Source: Flammeovirga pectinis (GTDB lineage: Bacteria > Bacteroidota > Bacteroidia > Cytophagales > Flammeovirgaceae). From it: DNA of 64,000 bases. The notes below the pieces were generated by a model. It saw only the letters and a list, made by a program, of their open reading frames with translations, was not told the origin of the DNA and did not search any database. Shown in pieces: positions 10,725 to 17,964 of this stretch; the first letter of the stretch is position 1, and every line of letters begins with the position of its first letter. The position numbers were made by a program, and so were the translations under genes. The stretch is from NCBI RefSeq assembly GCF_003970675.1, contig NZ_CP034562.1:3224001-3288000 (forward strand). Reading direction: 5' to 3'.

Positions 10725-11070
10725 CATTTATGAGACCAATAAATTAACCTCCCTTCAGAACGAAGTAAGTAAGAATAACCGTATTATTTCTGTTTTGGAT
10801 AGTGTTATTGATGCAGAAGAAATAACCGTTATTGAAATTAAGAACGAGAAAATTTCTGCTACTATTAGCGATACTCAAAATAAGTTGAGCCTTGATGCTG
10901 AAACAAACGTAACCTCTTTATTTAAAGTAATAGAGGTGGAAGGTTTAAAAACAAGGGCTTTGGCTATAGTAGAAGTATTTTCTGAATTATTTTCTTTTGG
11001 AGATACTCAGGGATGGTCGTATAACGACTATGGTTTAAAAACTGTTTAGTTCTTATTTTTAATTCAGAGA

Positions 11071-11098
11071 AATCAGGTCGAAAGGCCTGATTTTTTTT
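11071..11098 (+). terminator. Rho-independent terminator
   Basis: AATCAGG and CCTGATT pair around TCGAAAGG and are followed by a run of eight T. It lies 22 bp after the stop of the IS-disrupted gene and isolates it from the HTH gene at 11113. Confidence 0.85.
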
Positions 11099-11112
11099 AG
11101 CTTATAAAATTT

Positions 11113-11679
11113 ATGAGAAACCTTAATTTCAGACAACGTGTTTTAATAGAAACCTGTGTAAAACAAAATTACTCCTTTGCTTTTATTGGCCGTTTAATTG
11201 GCGTTGCTTCATCTACAATATCTCGTGAGATAAAACGTAATACAGCCGTTGGTGAAAAATATTGTGCTCATTTAGCCCATAGGCTAGCCTATGCTAGAAA
11301 AATTGTAGCAGGCAGCCAAAGAAAAAGCCGTTATGTATTTTTTTATAGGAAAAAGAAATACGTTTTGTACGCAGACCGCAGAGAAATAGTTTGGTATAGT
11401 GATTCTAAAACACAAAGAAAAGAGTATCCAGATAGTATACCTTACAGATGGGTAAAAAGGCGGTTTAAACCCGTGAAATTCTACCAAGAAAGATTAGGTT
11501 TACGTCCTATGTTTCATTTCAAAGATTTCTGGCACCTACTTGATGAACTCTTAGCACACAATCAGCGTAAAATTGCTTTTAATAGGAGAACTCAAATTTC
11601 TATTAACCAATCAATCACAACACCATCTTCTTCAACTTTCGAAATTGTTTCTACAAAAGAAATCAAGAAGGCCGCCTAG
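11113..11679 (+). CDS. IS30-like helix-turn-helix protein without a transposase catalytic domain
   Basis: 188 residues. The first 45 (RQRVLIETCVKQNYSFAFIGRLIGVASSTISREIKRN) match the IS30-family N-terminal helix-turn-helix (HTH_38). The rest does not contain an IS30 DDE catalytic core: it is a basic region (RWVKRRFKPVKFYQERLGLRP) and a polar, Ser/Thr-rich tail. No terminal repeats are visible around it. It may be a domesticated or independent DNA-binding protein, or the relic of an IS30 element with a replaced C-terminus. It stands just upstream of the cassette array. Confidence 0.65.
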   Translation: MRNLNFRQRVLIETCVKQNYSFAFIGRLIGVASSTISREIKRNTAVGEKYCAHLAHRLAYARKIVAGSQRKSRYVFFYRKKKYVLYADRREIVWYSDSKTQRKEYPDSIPYRWVKRRFKPVKFYQERLGLRPMFHFKDFWHLLDELLAHNQRKIAFNRRTQISINQSITTPSSSTFEIVSTKEIKKAA

Positions 11680-12151
11680 TGCCCAATTATTTAAAAGTGA
11701 TACAAACAGTTCCTACTTCTTACAACTTCATTCCTTTCTACTCCAAAAAATAGTACGAATCCACACAACAAACCGTTCATCAGTTTATTTTTTTGTCCAA
11801 TTTTTAAAATTAGAGAAGAGCGTTGCAATTGCTCACGATTTACTTTCAAAAAACATATTGAAATTGCTCACAAATTTTAAAAAATATTCTCTAGATATTT
11901 TGATTTACATCACTTTATTAACAACTTACGATAGTTAATAAACAGACTCTTCAAAAGACTAAAACTATATTTTTTCCTTATAAGAATACTCTATTAACAA
12001 TTGGATAAACGTAAAAAATATAATGTGCAAAAAAAATATCCTACAACTTTTATGGTAGGATATTAATATATACTTGTATTTATCGCCTTATTCACAGAAA
12101 TAAAACAGAAATAAACGCAAAATATATAAACGGTAATACGTTTGTATATTG
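11680..12151. other. Non-coding leader region in front of the cassette array, with a reverse-strand hairpin
   Basis: 470 bp without a supportable gene (a 121-codon frame at 11573-11938 overlaps the HTH gene and lacks protein-like composition). A hairpin at 12036-12063 pairs ATATCCTAC with GTAGGATAT. Read on the reverse strand it is followed by eight T, so it would terminate transcripts running leftward out of the array. No attI-like site and no integron integrase are recognisable here. Confidence 0.5.
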
Positions 12152-12180
12152 TTATAGCCAATATAGTATACAGAAAGCAA

Positions 12181-12972
12181 ATGAGAGGAAAAGAATTGAA
12201 ATTATGGACCAAGTCTAAAAAACTTAAATTGACAAAAGTTGAAAGTTTTGACTATTGGTTAAATTTTATATTTCACCTAGTGTTTGTTCTTGGAATAGGA
12301 TATGGCTTGTATAAGGGGTTCGTCAAAGGAACTCATGATTTTATTTCAGTTTTGTTTTTATTTAGTGTAATTGCATTGATAGCTTGGCTTTTTATACGAA
12401 AACTAGTAGGACTGAAATTAGATGTTTACGAATCTAATTTGTCTCCAGAGCAATTTAAACAAGCAAATCAGGCTTGTGCAATGTCAAATGAGTGGGGAGT
12501 AATTTCGAATAGGAAAGACTATTTCTCAGCAATAAAACACACAGATTGGAGTTGGGAAGGATTAAAAATTACGGCAATTCTCAAAAATGGAAAGCTATAT
12601 ATAAATAGTATTGCTAGTTCGTCATATCGTTCAAGCCCAATTACATTTGGACAGAACACAAAGAACAAAATAGAACTACTCAGACAATATCAATCTATCC
12701 TGAATGGAGAAAATGTAATAGAGAGGGTTAAGAAAGAAAGAAGTGAAAAAGAAGTAGAGTTTTGGAATAAACCTGAATGGACATTGACTGGAAGTATTAA
12801 GCGTATTATGTTGTACCTTTTTTCAATTTTATTCGTAATAATAGCATTTTTTGGGATTTTAGAAGGTGGAATAGAAGGGCTTATTTTGGGAATTACATTA
12901 CTATCCACTAGTTTAACTTATATTATTTCAGATATTATGATACTAAAAGTGAAGAAAAATAAAAGGCTATAA
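12181..12972 (+). CDS. Cassette 1: four-helix membrane protein of unknown function
   Basis: 263 residues from the ATG at 12181, 30 bp after the cassette boundary; an upstream TTG at 12142 lies outside the cassette and is rejected as the start. Two N-terminal membrane helices (about 26-45 and 54-72), a 130-residue soluble middle part (SNEWGVISNRKDYFSAIKHTDWSWEGLKI) and two C-terminal helices (about 206-247) can be seen. The stop codon lies inside the R'' box of the attC, typical compact cassette packing. No known family recognised. Confidence 0.75.
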   Translation: MRGKELKLWTKSKKLKLTKVESFDYWLNFIFHLVFVLGIGYGLYKGFVKGTHDFISVLFLFSVIALIAWLFIRKLVGLKLDVYESNLSPEQFKQANQACAMSNEWGVISNRKDYFSAIKHTDWSWEGLKITAILKNGKLYINSIASSSYRSSPITFGQNTKNKIELLRQYQSILNGENVIERVKKERSEKEVEFWNKPEWTLTGSIKRIMLYLFSILFVIIAFFGILEGGIEGLILGITLLSTSLTYIISDIMILKVKKNKRL

Positions 12973-13037
12973 CATCAACTAAATTAGCATATCGGCCGAC
13001 ACGTCCTCTACGCAATTTAGTCAGTGCGTTGTGGTGC
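12965..13037 (+). repeat. attC site of cassette 1
   Basis: 73 bp: R'' GGCTATAAC, L'' ACTAAATTAGC, a loop with CGGCCG, L' GCAATTTAGT, R' GTTGTGGTGC. The L arms pair with one unpaired A. Its central part is nearly identical to the sites at 14832 and 15673. Confidence 0.85.
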
Positions 13038-13049
13038 ATAAAAAAAACG

Positions 13050-13514
13050 ATGAAGTACAAAAATTACAAATCGACAATTCACAATTTCACTCACTCTTTC
13101 ATTAGCATTGACTACATGAAAAGTGGATGTCTTGCTGCAAATGTTTTGATTGACTTGTACAACCTCGAACTTGAAACCAAATCGATTTTTGATTTCATTA
13201 ATCAGACCATTCAATCCGATAATGAAGAATCTAAAGAAAGTAGACAGTTAATTAATGATTATGTGGAATGGCTTCCCCAACACTTTGAAAATCACAACTG
13301 TGACTTGAGCAAATTGGAGAGATTGGAAACAACGATTTGGACTGACTTTAACAGAGCATTTTCGCCACCAAGTATGAATGACTCTATTGAATTTACAGTT
13401 AATGCATTGACAAAATGGAAAGCTGATGGACGAGATGAAGAAACTATTGAAATTTCACAGACTGAGTTGATAAATAAGAACTTTTTAAAAACGGGAATCC
13501 CCGAAATCAAATGA
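13050..13514 (+). CDS. Cassette 2, first gene: protein of unknown function
   Basis: 154 residues from the ATG at 13050 (an upstream TTG at 13029 lies in the attC R' box). Soluble, acidic, predicted mainly helical (LINDYVEWLPQHFENHNCDLSKLERLETTIWTDF); no signal peptide or known motif. Its TGA overlaps the ATG of the next gene (ATGA), so both genes are translationally coupled inside one cassette, which is unusual because most cassettes hold a single gene. The partner is a small membrane protein; a toxin/immunity-like or sensor pair is possible but not shown. Confidence 0.7.
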   Translation: MKYKNYKSTIHNFTHSFISIDYMKSGCLAANVLIDLYNLELETKSIFDFINQTIQSDNEESKESRQLINDYVEWLPQHFENHNCDLSKLERLETTIWTDFNRAFSPPSMNDSIEFTVNALTKWKADGRDEETIEISQTELINKNFLKTGIPEIK

Positions 13515-13822
13515 AATTTGGACTGCTATCAATATTGCTAACAACAAATGTGTTTGCGACAATTGATTATCTAGTAGTGAATCACTATACAAAACAATTG
13601 TATTGGGCAGAAACGGATCACCCACCTGGGTTTATTGGATGGGAAGGTGTTGGGGAAGTTTTTGATATTAAAGAACAAAAGTATTTAGCTTCAGACTACA
13701 CTTATACCGAAAACCCATATTTGATTGAAGAAGTAATTTTGGCTGTAATTATTCTGCTCACTCTAACTTATTTGATACTAAGAAATAAAAAAAGGAAAGA
13801 CGCCCTACAACACCATATATAG
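13511..13822 (+). CDS. Cassette 2, second gene: small membrane protein
   Basis: 103 residues. The N-terminus is a short hydrophobic signal or anchor (MKFGLLSILLTTNVFA) and a second hydrophobic helix lies near the C-terminus (VILAVIILLTLTYLIL), followed by a basic tail. The 4-bp ATGA overlap with the preceding gene implies coupled translation. The last ten codons overlap the R'' part of the following attC-like site. No family recognised. Confidence 0.65.
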   Translation: MKFGLLSILLTTNVFATIDYLVVNHYTKQLYWAETDHPPGFIGWEGVGEVFDIKEQKYLASDYTYTENPYLIEEVILAVIILLTLTYLILRNKKRKDALQHHI

Positions 13823-14002
13823 CAAATAGGGCGTTCAGTGGTTTACGAAAGTTCAGAACTACTAACCAACCCCGCCAAATGTAAAAATTTGGCTTTTAAA
13901 AAATGACAAAATTAAAAACAAAATATTTACATTTGGCTCAGTGCAACCCTGAAAGCTTATTGCTTTCTACTGCCCTACTTGCCATATACTAAACGTTACC
14001 AC
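13803..14002 (+). repeat. Atypical long attC-like site of cassette 2
   Basis: About 200 nt between R'' (CCCTACAAC, 13803) and R' (GTTACCAC, 13995). Outer imperfect arms pair TATATAGCAAATAGGGC (from 13816) with the reverse complement of GCCCTACTTGCCATATA. Inner perfect arms pair GCCAAATGTAAA with TTTACATTTGGC. The central sequence is unrelated to the three 72-74 bp attC sites, so this cassette came from a different attC lineage. The boundary is supported by cassette-end complementarity on both sides. Confidence 0.6.
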
Positions 14003-14012
14003 AAATAATCCA

Positions 14013-14822
14013 ATGAAAGTGATTGAAGATAAAAACTTATATCCTGATGAGAAAACTCCTCTACTGAACCACTATTCTGATTTTGATAGTGTGTACATAG
14101 CTTTATTGCCTTTTTTTAAACTTTATAGAGAAAATTATTCATCGTTTAGTTCAAAAAAAATAGCAACGATTGATGATATTAACGACATAGAGGATGAAGA
14201 AATAATAAATATTTTAAAAACATCAAATACCGTTATTTACGCATCAAATGATGACTATCCTAACAATGAAGAAATACTAGAAAAAGGTATAATTGTAACG
14301 TGGTCTGAAATAATCTCCAATACAAAGATACAGAACAATAGAGATTTAAATAAAGCATTAATGACCTCAATTGGAGGTTATAAAAAAAAGTTGCAGCGAG
14401 AAGATTTACTAGAAATTTTAAATAATCATACCATTAACAATGAGATATGGCATCCGACCGAAGGTTTATTTGACACCTTTAGTATTTCATTGATATATAA
14501 ACTTTTAATTCATATAAATATTAAAAGTGTTATAATAGAAGATGAAACATATGAAAATTCGAGAACAATTGACATTCAAACACTTACTGAAAAAGAATTT
14601 CAAGAAATGATTAACAGTGATGATTACTATATTTATACAGATGACAAATCATTGCTGTTTTCTATTAGTTGGGATTTTTTCTTCTTTTTTATAGCCATAA
14701 ATGAAAATGTAATCTCTAAAGAACTTGTAGAAAATATATTTGAGGGTTTTTGGGCTAATGAAAAAACGAATCATTTATGGACATGGAAAGAAGGTGAAAT
14801 GGAAAAAATATTAAATACATAA
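14013..14822 (+). CDS. Cassette 3: DUF2711-like protein of unknown function
   Basis: 269 residues, soluble and acidic, with an ATG 18 bp after the cassette boundary. Recognisable stretches are SDFDSVYIALLPFFKLY, TSIGGYKKKLQREDLLEIL, NNEIWHPTEGLFDTFS and YYIYTDDKSLLFSISWDFFFF. From memory these resemble the DUF2711 family of Bacillus and relatives; this could not be checked. Function is unknown. The gene has no signal peptide. It is much more AT-rich than neighbouring core genes, in keeping with a transferred cassette. Confidence 0.7.
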   Translation: MKVIEDKNLYPDEKTPLLNHYSDFDSVYIALLPFFKLYRENYSSFSSKKIATIDDINDIEDEEIINILKTSNTVIYASNDDYPNNEEILEKGIIVTWSEIISNTKIQNNRDLNKALMTSIGGYKKKLQREDLLEILNNHTINNEIWHPTEGLFDTFSISLIYKLLIHINIKSVIIEDETYENSRTIDIQTLTEKEFQEMINSDDYYIYTDDKSLLFSISWDFFFFFIAINENVISKELVENIFEGFWANEKTNHLWTWKEGEMEKILNT

Positions 14823-14831
14823 AATTTACTC

Positions 14832-14903
14832 GTGGTAACATCAACTAAATCTGCATATCGGCCGACACGTCCTCTTCGCAGTTTAGTCAACGCGTTACAC
14901 AAC
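14832..14903 (+). repeat. attC site of cassette 3
   Basis: 72 bp: R'' GTGGTAAC, L'' ACTAAATCTGC, L' GCAGTTTAGT, R' GTTACACAAC. R'' is the exact reverse complement of the cassette's own start at 13995. The central part is nearly identical to the attC at 15673. Confidence 0.88.
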
Positions 14904-14924
14904 ATAAAGTCAAAATATCAGATA

Positions 14925-15671
14925 ATGTCAAAGTTTCTTATATTATTAATTTTAGTATCTCATTCTGTTATTGGGCAAAATGTAAAAACAGATAAAAACA
15001 ATAATAATGTAATGGAACAGTTCCATCAATATTATTCATATATTCCTAAACCATCTACAACCAACACATCATTAGAAAGTTTAAAATCAAAATATTATTC
15101 ATTTAATGATTACTCAATAGAAAAATTATCTGTTTTTTATGACCGTAACTCACAATCAATTAATGATTTAATTTTTTTAGAAAGGCAGATAATAACTTTA
15201 AGCGAAAACTTATTTAAAGAACATAAATATATATTACTACAAGCAACTGGAGGAGCTAAAGGGTGTATTAAACCATGGTATGAGGAGAAAAAAATAAAAA
15301 ATATAGATATCAAAATAATAAGGCTATGTGCTGGTTGTCTTGAATTTAAGTCAACAAATTATCTGGCTAGAATTTATAATGGAGTAATGAAAAAATTATC
15401 ATGTATTGACCCTGAACCTAAGCATATAAAATACAAATCAAATAACTATGAGAAGAACTTTAAAACAATATTAGATTTTGATTTGGTCAACAGGTCTTAT
15501 ACTATCACCAATATTGAAACACAAGAAACAATAGATATGGGCTTTTGGACTGAAAAAAACAGGAGCTATTATTTAGTTTCTACAATAAATGACACAAGAA
15601 TCGAGAAGTATGAGATGACAAATAATACTTTAAAAAGTAAAAATCTTGGTAAATTTAAATTGTTAATGTAA
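14925..15671 (+). CDS. Cassette 4: exported protein of unknown function
   Basis: 248 residues from the ATG at 14925. This start gives a clean signal peptide (MSKFLILLILVSHSVIGQ), whereas the frame upstream runs through the attC and is not coding. The mature part has a CIKPWYEEKKIKNIDIKIIRLCAGC cluster with several cysteines, which may form disulfides. The stop codon is directly before the R'' box at 15673. No family recognised. Confidence 0.75.
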   Translation: MSKFLILLILVSHSVIGQNVKTDKNNNNVMEQFHQYYSYIPKPSTTNTSLESLKSKYYSFNDYSIEKLSVFYDRNSQSINDLIFLERQIITLSENLFKEHKYILLQATGGAKGCIKPWYEEKKIKNIDIKIIRLCAGCLEFKSTNYLARIYNGVMKKLSCIDPEPKHIKYKSNNYEKNFKTILDFDLVNRSYTITNIETQETIDMGFWTEKNRSYYLVSTINDTRIEKYEMTNNTLKSKNLGKFKLLM

Positions 15672-15672
15672 C

Positions 15673-15746
15673 GTTGTGTAACAACAACTAAATCTGCATA
15701 TCGGCCGACACGTCCGCTTCGCAGTTTAGTCAAATCGTTGTAGTGC
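15673..15746 (+). repeat. attC site of cassette 4
   Basis: 74 bp: R'' GTTGTGTAAC is the exact reverse complement of the cassette start GTTACACAAC at 14894. The L'' ACTAAATCTGC and L' GCAGTTTAGT arms are as in the preceding site, and R' is GTTGTAGTGC. Confidence 0.9.
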
Positions 15747-15754
15747 ATTAAAGA

Positions 15755-16495
15755 ATGAAAGCTTCATCAAACATTATATTGACCATTTTTGTTTTCACGA
15801 TTATTAGTTGTGATTCAAAAAAAGAAACAGGACTGGTTCAAGGAACTCATCAATACAAGGAGAAAAAACTAAGCTTCTTTGACCCTAATGAAACAATCTT
15901 TAGGGATGGTAAATATCAAGGGTATTCCTATGAAAAATGGCTGAGAAAACCGCAAAACCTGAGAATGGTACATGAAACTTTGAAGAAAGTTGGATACGAT
16001 AAATTGATTGACGACTATGACCTTACTAGCAATCCGAATTTGTTATGGGGATATGTAAACAGACCGCTTAACGAAACTATAGACAGTTTATTAATCACAT
16101 ATGATTTAAAGGATATCGAATCAAAATATTACAGGGAGTTTTGGGCAAGAAGAAAAAGTGAAGGAAACAAAAAAGTTGTGTTCGAAATTACTAAAGAACT
16201 ATCAAAACTTCTTATAAAAGGCCAGCCTGTGAAGTATGATGGAAACATGGTTAATGACACGTTATATAATTTGATTAAAATAAAAGAACGTAATTCAACT
16301 CCATCAATGGATCAAGCTAAATGGGATTTCGACTATTTAAAATCGATTGGACTTCATGGATCTGCATATAATTTACTATTTGAAAATTATTTCTATCAGG
16401 ATATATCATGGGATAAACAAGAACTCTTGAATGAGTTAGAATTAGATTCCATCAATCATCGTTCAAGATTCTGGATAGAAGACGACACGAAATAA
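15755..16495 (+). CDS. Cassette 5: lipoprotein of unknown function
   Basis: 246 residues beginning with a lipoprotein signal (MKASSNIILTIFVFTIISC, lipobox IISC). The mature part is polar and mostly helical (YSYEKWLRKPQNLRMVHETLKKVGYDKLIDDYDL). The ATG lies 18 bp after the cassette boundary. No domain recognised. Twelve bases after its stop comes a GCACTACAA half R'' box, where a group II intron begins on the opposite strand. Confidence 0.75.
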   Translation: MKASSNIILTIFVFTIISCDSKKETGLVQGTHQYKEKKLSFFDPNETIFRDGKYQGYSYEKWLRKPQNLRMVHETLKKVGYDKLIDDYDLTSNPNLLWGYVNRPLNETIDSLLITYDLKDIESKYYREFWARRKSEGNKKVVFEITKELSKLLIKGQPVKYDGNMVNDTLYNLIKIKERNSTPSMDQAKWDFDYLKSIGLHGSAYNLLFENYFYQDISWDKQELLNELELDSINHRSRFWIEDDTK

Positions 16496-16507
16496 AACTA
16501 GATAAAC

Positions 16508-16516
16508 GCACTACAA
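16508..16516 (+). repeat. Interrupted attC R'' box of cassette 5
   Basis: GCACTACAA matches the reverse complement of this cassette's start (GTTGTAGTGC, 15737) up to the last base; the rest of the expected attC is replaced by the 3' end of a group II intron on the reverse strand. Confidence 0.75.
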
Positions 16517-17860
16517 TCGAGTAGACCGCCCCGTCAGTAAAAACTGACAGGGAGAGCCTCTCACACCACCGTACGTACGGGTCTCGTATACGGCGGTTGG
16601 CTACTTTTCGGTTGTCTTAGTGTAAATATCTATCATAGAAATGTAGCCTCTTTGTCTTAACCTACCCAACGTAATTGTTGTGTTAAGAATAGGACTTTGA
16701 GCTACAGCCCAACCACCTTTTCGCGTTCGACTCCATGCATATGCCTGACCTTGAGGAATACCTAAACGGATTAAGTTTTTACGCTTACGTTCGGGTTTCT
16801 TCCAGTCGTGCCAAATGCAGTAACGAAGCCTATTTCGAAGCCATTCGTCTAACTTTTTAAGTTTCAACTTGATGCTTCCTAGCTTAAAATAATTCACCCA
16901 TCCACGTTGCACTTCTAGAAGTTTCTTGATGCGTTTATCAAAACTCATAGGTTTGGTTTTACAAGTGACCTCTTTTAGAGAATACTTCAATCTTTCCCTT
17001 GCTTTTTGCTTAGCCACTAACTGAAATTTCCCTTTAGCACCCTTCTTGTAACTAGGAACAAAAGTGTAGCCGAGTACCTCAAATTGATGCGGTTTTCTTA
17101 GCCCACTTTTCTCTCTATTTATTGGAAGTTTTAGATGTTCTTTTAGAAAACAATAGATACTATTTCCTACACGTTTGGCTGCTTTTGCAGACTTTGTGTA
17201 GATACTGAAATCATCAGCAAATCGTATAAAAAGTAAACCTCTAGCTTCTAGAATTTGATCCAATTCATGTAAGACAATATTAGAAAGTAACGGACTTAAT
17301 GGACCTCCTTGAGGAACACCTTTTTGTCTTTTCTGTAATTTCCCTTGAATTAAAATAGGAGCTCTTAGAAACTTTCGAAGTAATTTCATGACCATTGAGC
17401 ATTTTACTTTTCTATAGACTAGTTCTAGTAAAATACTATGATCTACTTCGTCGAAGAAACTTTTCAGATCAATATCTATAATTTTCTGATAGCCATTATT
17501 GATATAAGCTAGTGATGTTTGAAGTGCTTGATGTGCACTTTTATTGGGTCTAAATCCATAACTATGTGTAGAAAAATCTTTATCAAAAATAGGAGATAAT
17601 ACCTGGAGCATTGCTTGTTGAATAAGTCGATCCTCAACAGTAGGAATACCAAGAAGTCGCTTCTTGCCATTAGGTTTTGGAATTTCCACACCTTTTATAG
17701 GTTGTGGAAGAAACCGACCTTCTAGTAGAAGTGGCTGTTTGTCAGTACCAACTTTTGCCGTTTGACTTACTTCATCATTCCTCACGGAAAACCACATTTG
17801 TAATGCCTCGGGATCGTACCCCGCACATAAGGGACTTGCACCCTCTAGAAGATTATTATA
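16517..17860 (-). mobile_element. Class C (IIC-attC) group II intron, internally deleted
   Basis: Reading the reverse strand, domain V lies at about 16564-16598: CCGCCGTATACG ... CGTACGTACGG, with the CGC triad of class C introns. Domain VI and a 3' end reading CTACTCGAT follow, ending directly at the attC R'' remnant. The RT gene stops two bases before domain V, as is typical. On the 5' side only short domain-I-like pieces are visible (AGGGTGCAAGTCCC near 17840, and CAAACGGCAAAAGTTGGTAC fused into the RT frame near 17745-17765). The exact 5' end is not determined. A large part of domains I-IV and the RT N-terminus seem to be deleted, so splicing and mobility are probably lost. Confidence 0.75.
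16601..17797 (-). CDS. ltrA: Group II intron reverse transcriptase/maturase, N-terminally truncated
   Basis: 398 residues. RT blocks are clear: GVEIPKPNGKKRLLGIPTVEDRLIQQA, HSYGFRPNKSAHQA, DIDLKSFFDEVDH, KGVPQGGPLSPLLSNIVLHELD and the catalytic FADDFSIY. A group II maturase-specific region follows (QRGWVNYFKLGSIK ... LRNRLRYCIWHDWKKPERKR). The first ~26 residues (MWFSVRNDEVSQTAKVGTDKQP) do not look like an RT and read like translated intron RNA from domain I. The normal ~60 N-terminal residues, including RT0, are missing. I infer an internal deletion fusing intron RNA to the RT frame, so activity is doubtful although the active-site FADD is intact. Confidence 0.85.
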   Translation of the reverse strand: MWFSVRNDEVSQTAKVGTDKQPLLLEGRFLPQPIKGVEIPKPNGKKRLLGIPTVEDRLIQQAMLQVLSPIFDKDFSTHSYGFRPNKSAHQALQTSLAYINNGYQKIIDIDLKSFFDEVDHSILLELVYRKVKCSMVMKLLRKFLRAPILIQGKLQKRQKGVPQGGPLSPLLSNIVLHELDQILEARGLLFIRFADDFSIYTKSAKAAKRVGNSIYCFLKEHLKLPINREKSGLRKPHQFEVLGYTFVPSYKKGAKGKFQLVAKQKARERLKYSLKEVTCKTKPMSFDKRIKKLLEVQRGWVNYFKLGSIKLKLKKLDEWLRNRLRYCIWHDWKKPERKRKNLIRLGIPQGQAYAWSRTRKGGWAVAQSPILNTTITLGRLRQRGYISMIDIYTKTTEK

Positions 17861-17869
17861 TCTTTAAAA

Positions 17870-17944
17870 TAAAATAAGGCTGTGTCCATTTTGGGCACAC
17901 ACACGCGGTAAATAAGGCTTAGCTTGCCGCAAACGTTCTACACC
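17870..17944 (+). repeat. Partial attC (L'-R' side) in front of cassette 6
   Basis: After the intron remnant, a palindrome-rich stretch (TGTGTCC/GGGCACACA; GCGGTAAATAAGG/CTTAGCTTGCCGC) ends with R' GTTCTACACC at 17935. The R''-L'' side cannot be recognised and was probably lost with the intron 5' end. The stretch is unlike the CGGCCG-type attC sites upstream. Confidence 0.5.
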
Positions 17945-17964
17945 ATTTGAAAAAAACATCCCGA

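Larger units (their letters stand above)
9969..11049 (+). pseudogene. Small gene of unknown function split by an IS200-type element
   Basis: The 5' part (9969-10157, 63 codons, beginning MSTLNLKEVVNTSTLGKF and ending ELETK) and the 3' part (from about 10723, PIYETNKLTSLQNEV, to a stop at 11049) join exactly in frame when the about 565-bp insert is removed. The result is a 171-residue protein with no signal peptide or recognised domain, mostly predicted helix. A six-base stretch TAAACC is present at both junctions (10154-10159 and 10719-10724), so the exact breakpoints are ambiguous by up to six bases. No target duplication other than this is needed, as expected for IS200/IS605 elements. A terminator follows at 11071. 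In its present state the gene encodes a truncated protein ending inside the IS. Confidence 0.75.

Noticed and set aside
11573-11938. 121-codon forward frame after the IS30-like gene
   Set aside because: It overlaps the HTH gene in another frame, its composition is unlike a protein (Leu/Ser/Lys-rich low complexity), and no start signal is evident.
14832-14924. N-terminal extension of the exported protein into the preceding attC
   Set aside because: The extension encodes the attC sequence and would hide a clear signal peptide that starts at 14925.
12965-15746. Three near-identical about 60-bp direct repeats that could be read as a CRISPR array
   Set aside because: Spacing is 800-1900 bp with coding genes between, the repeats are internally palindromic, and the cassette-end complementarity explains them as attC sites.
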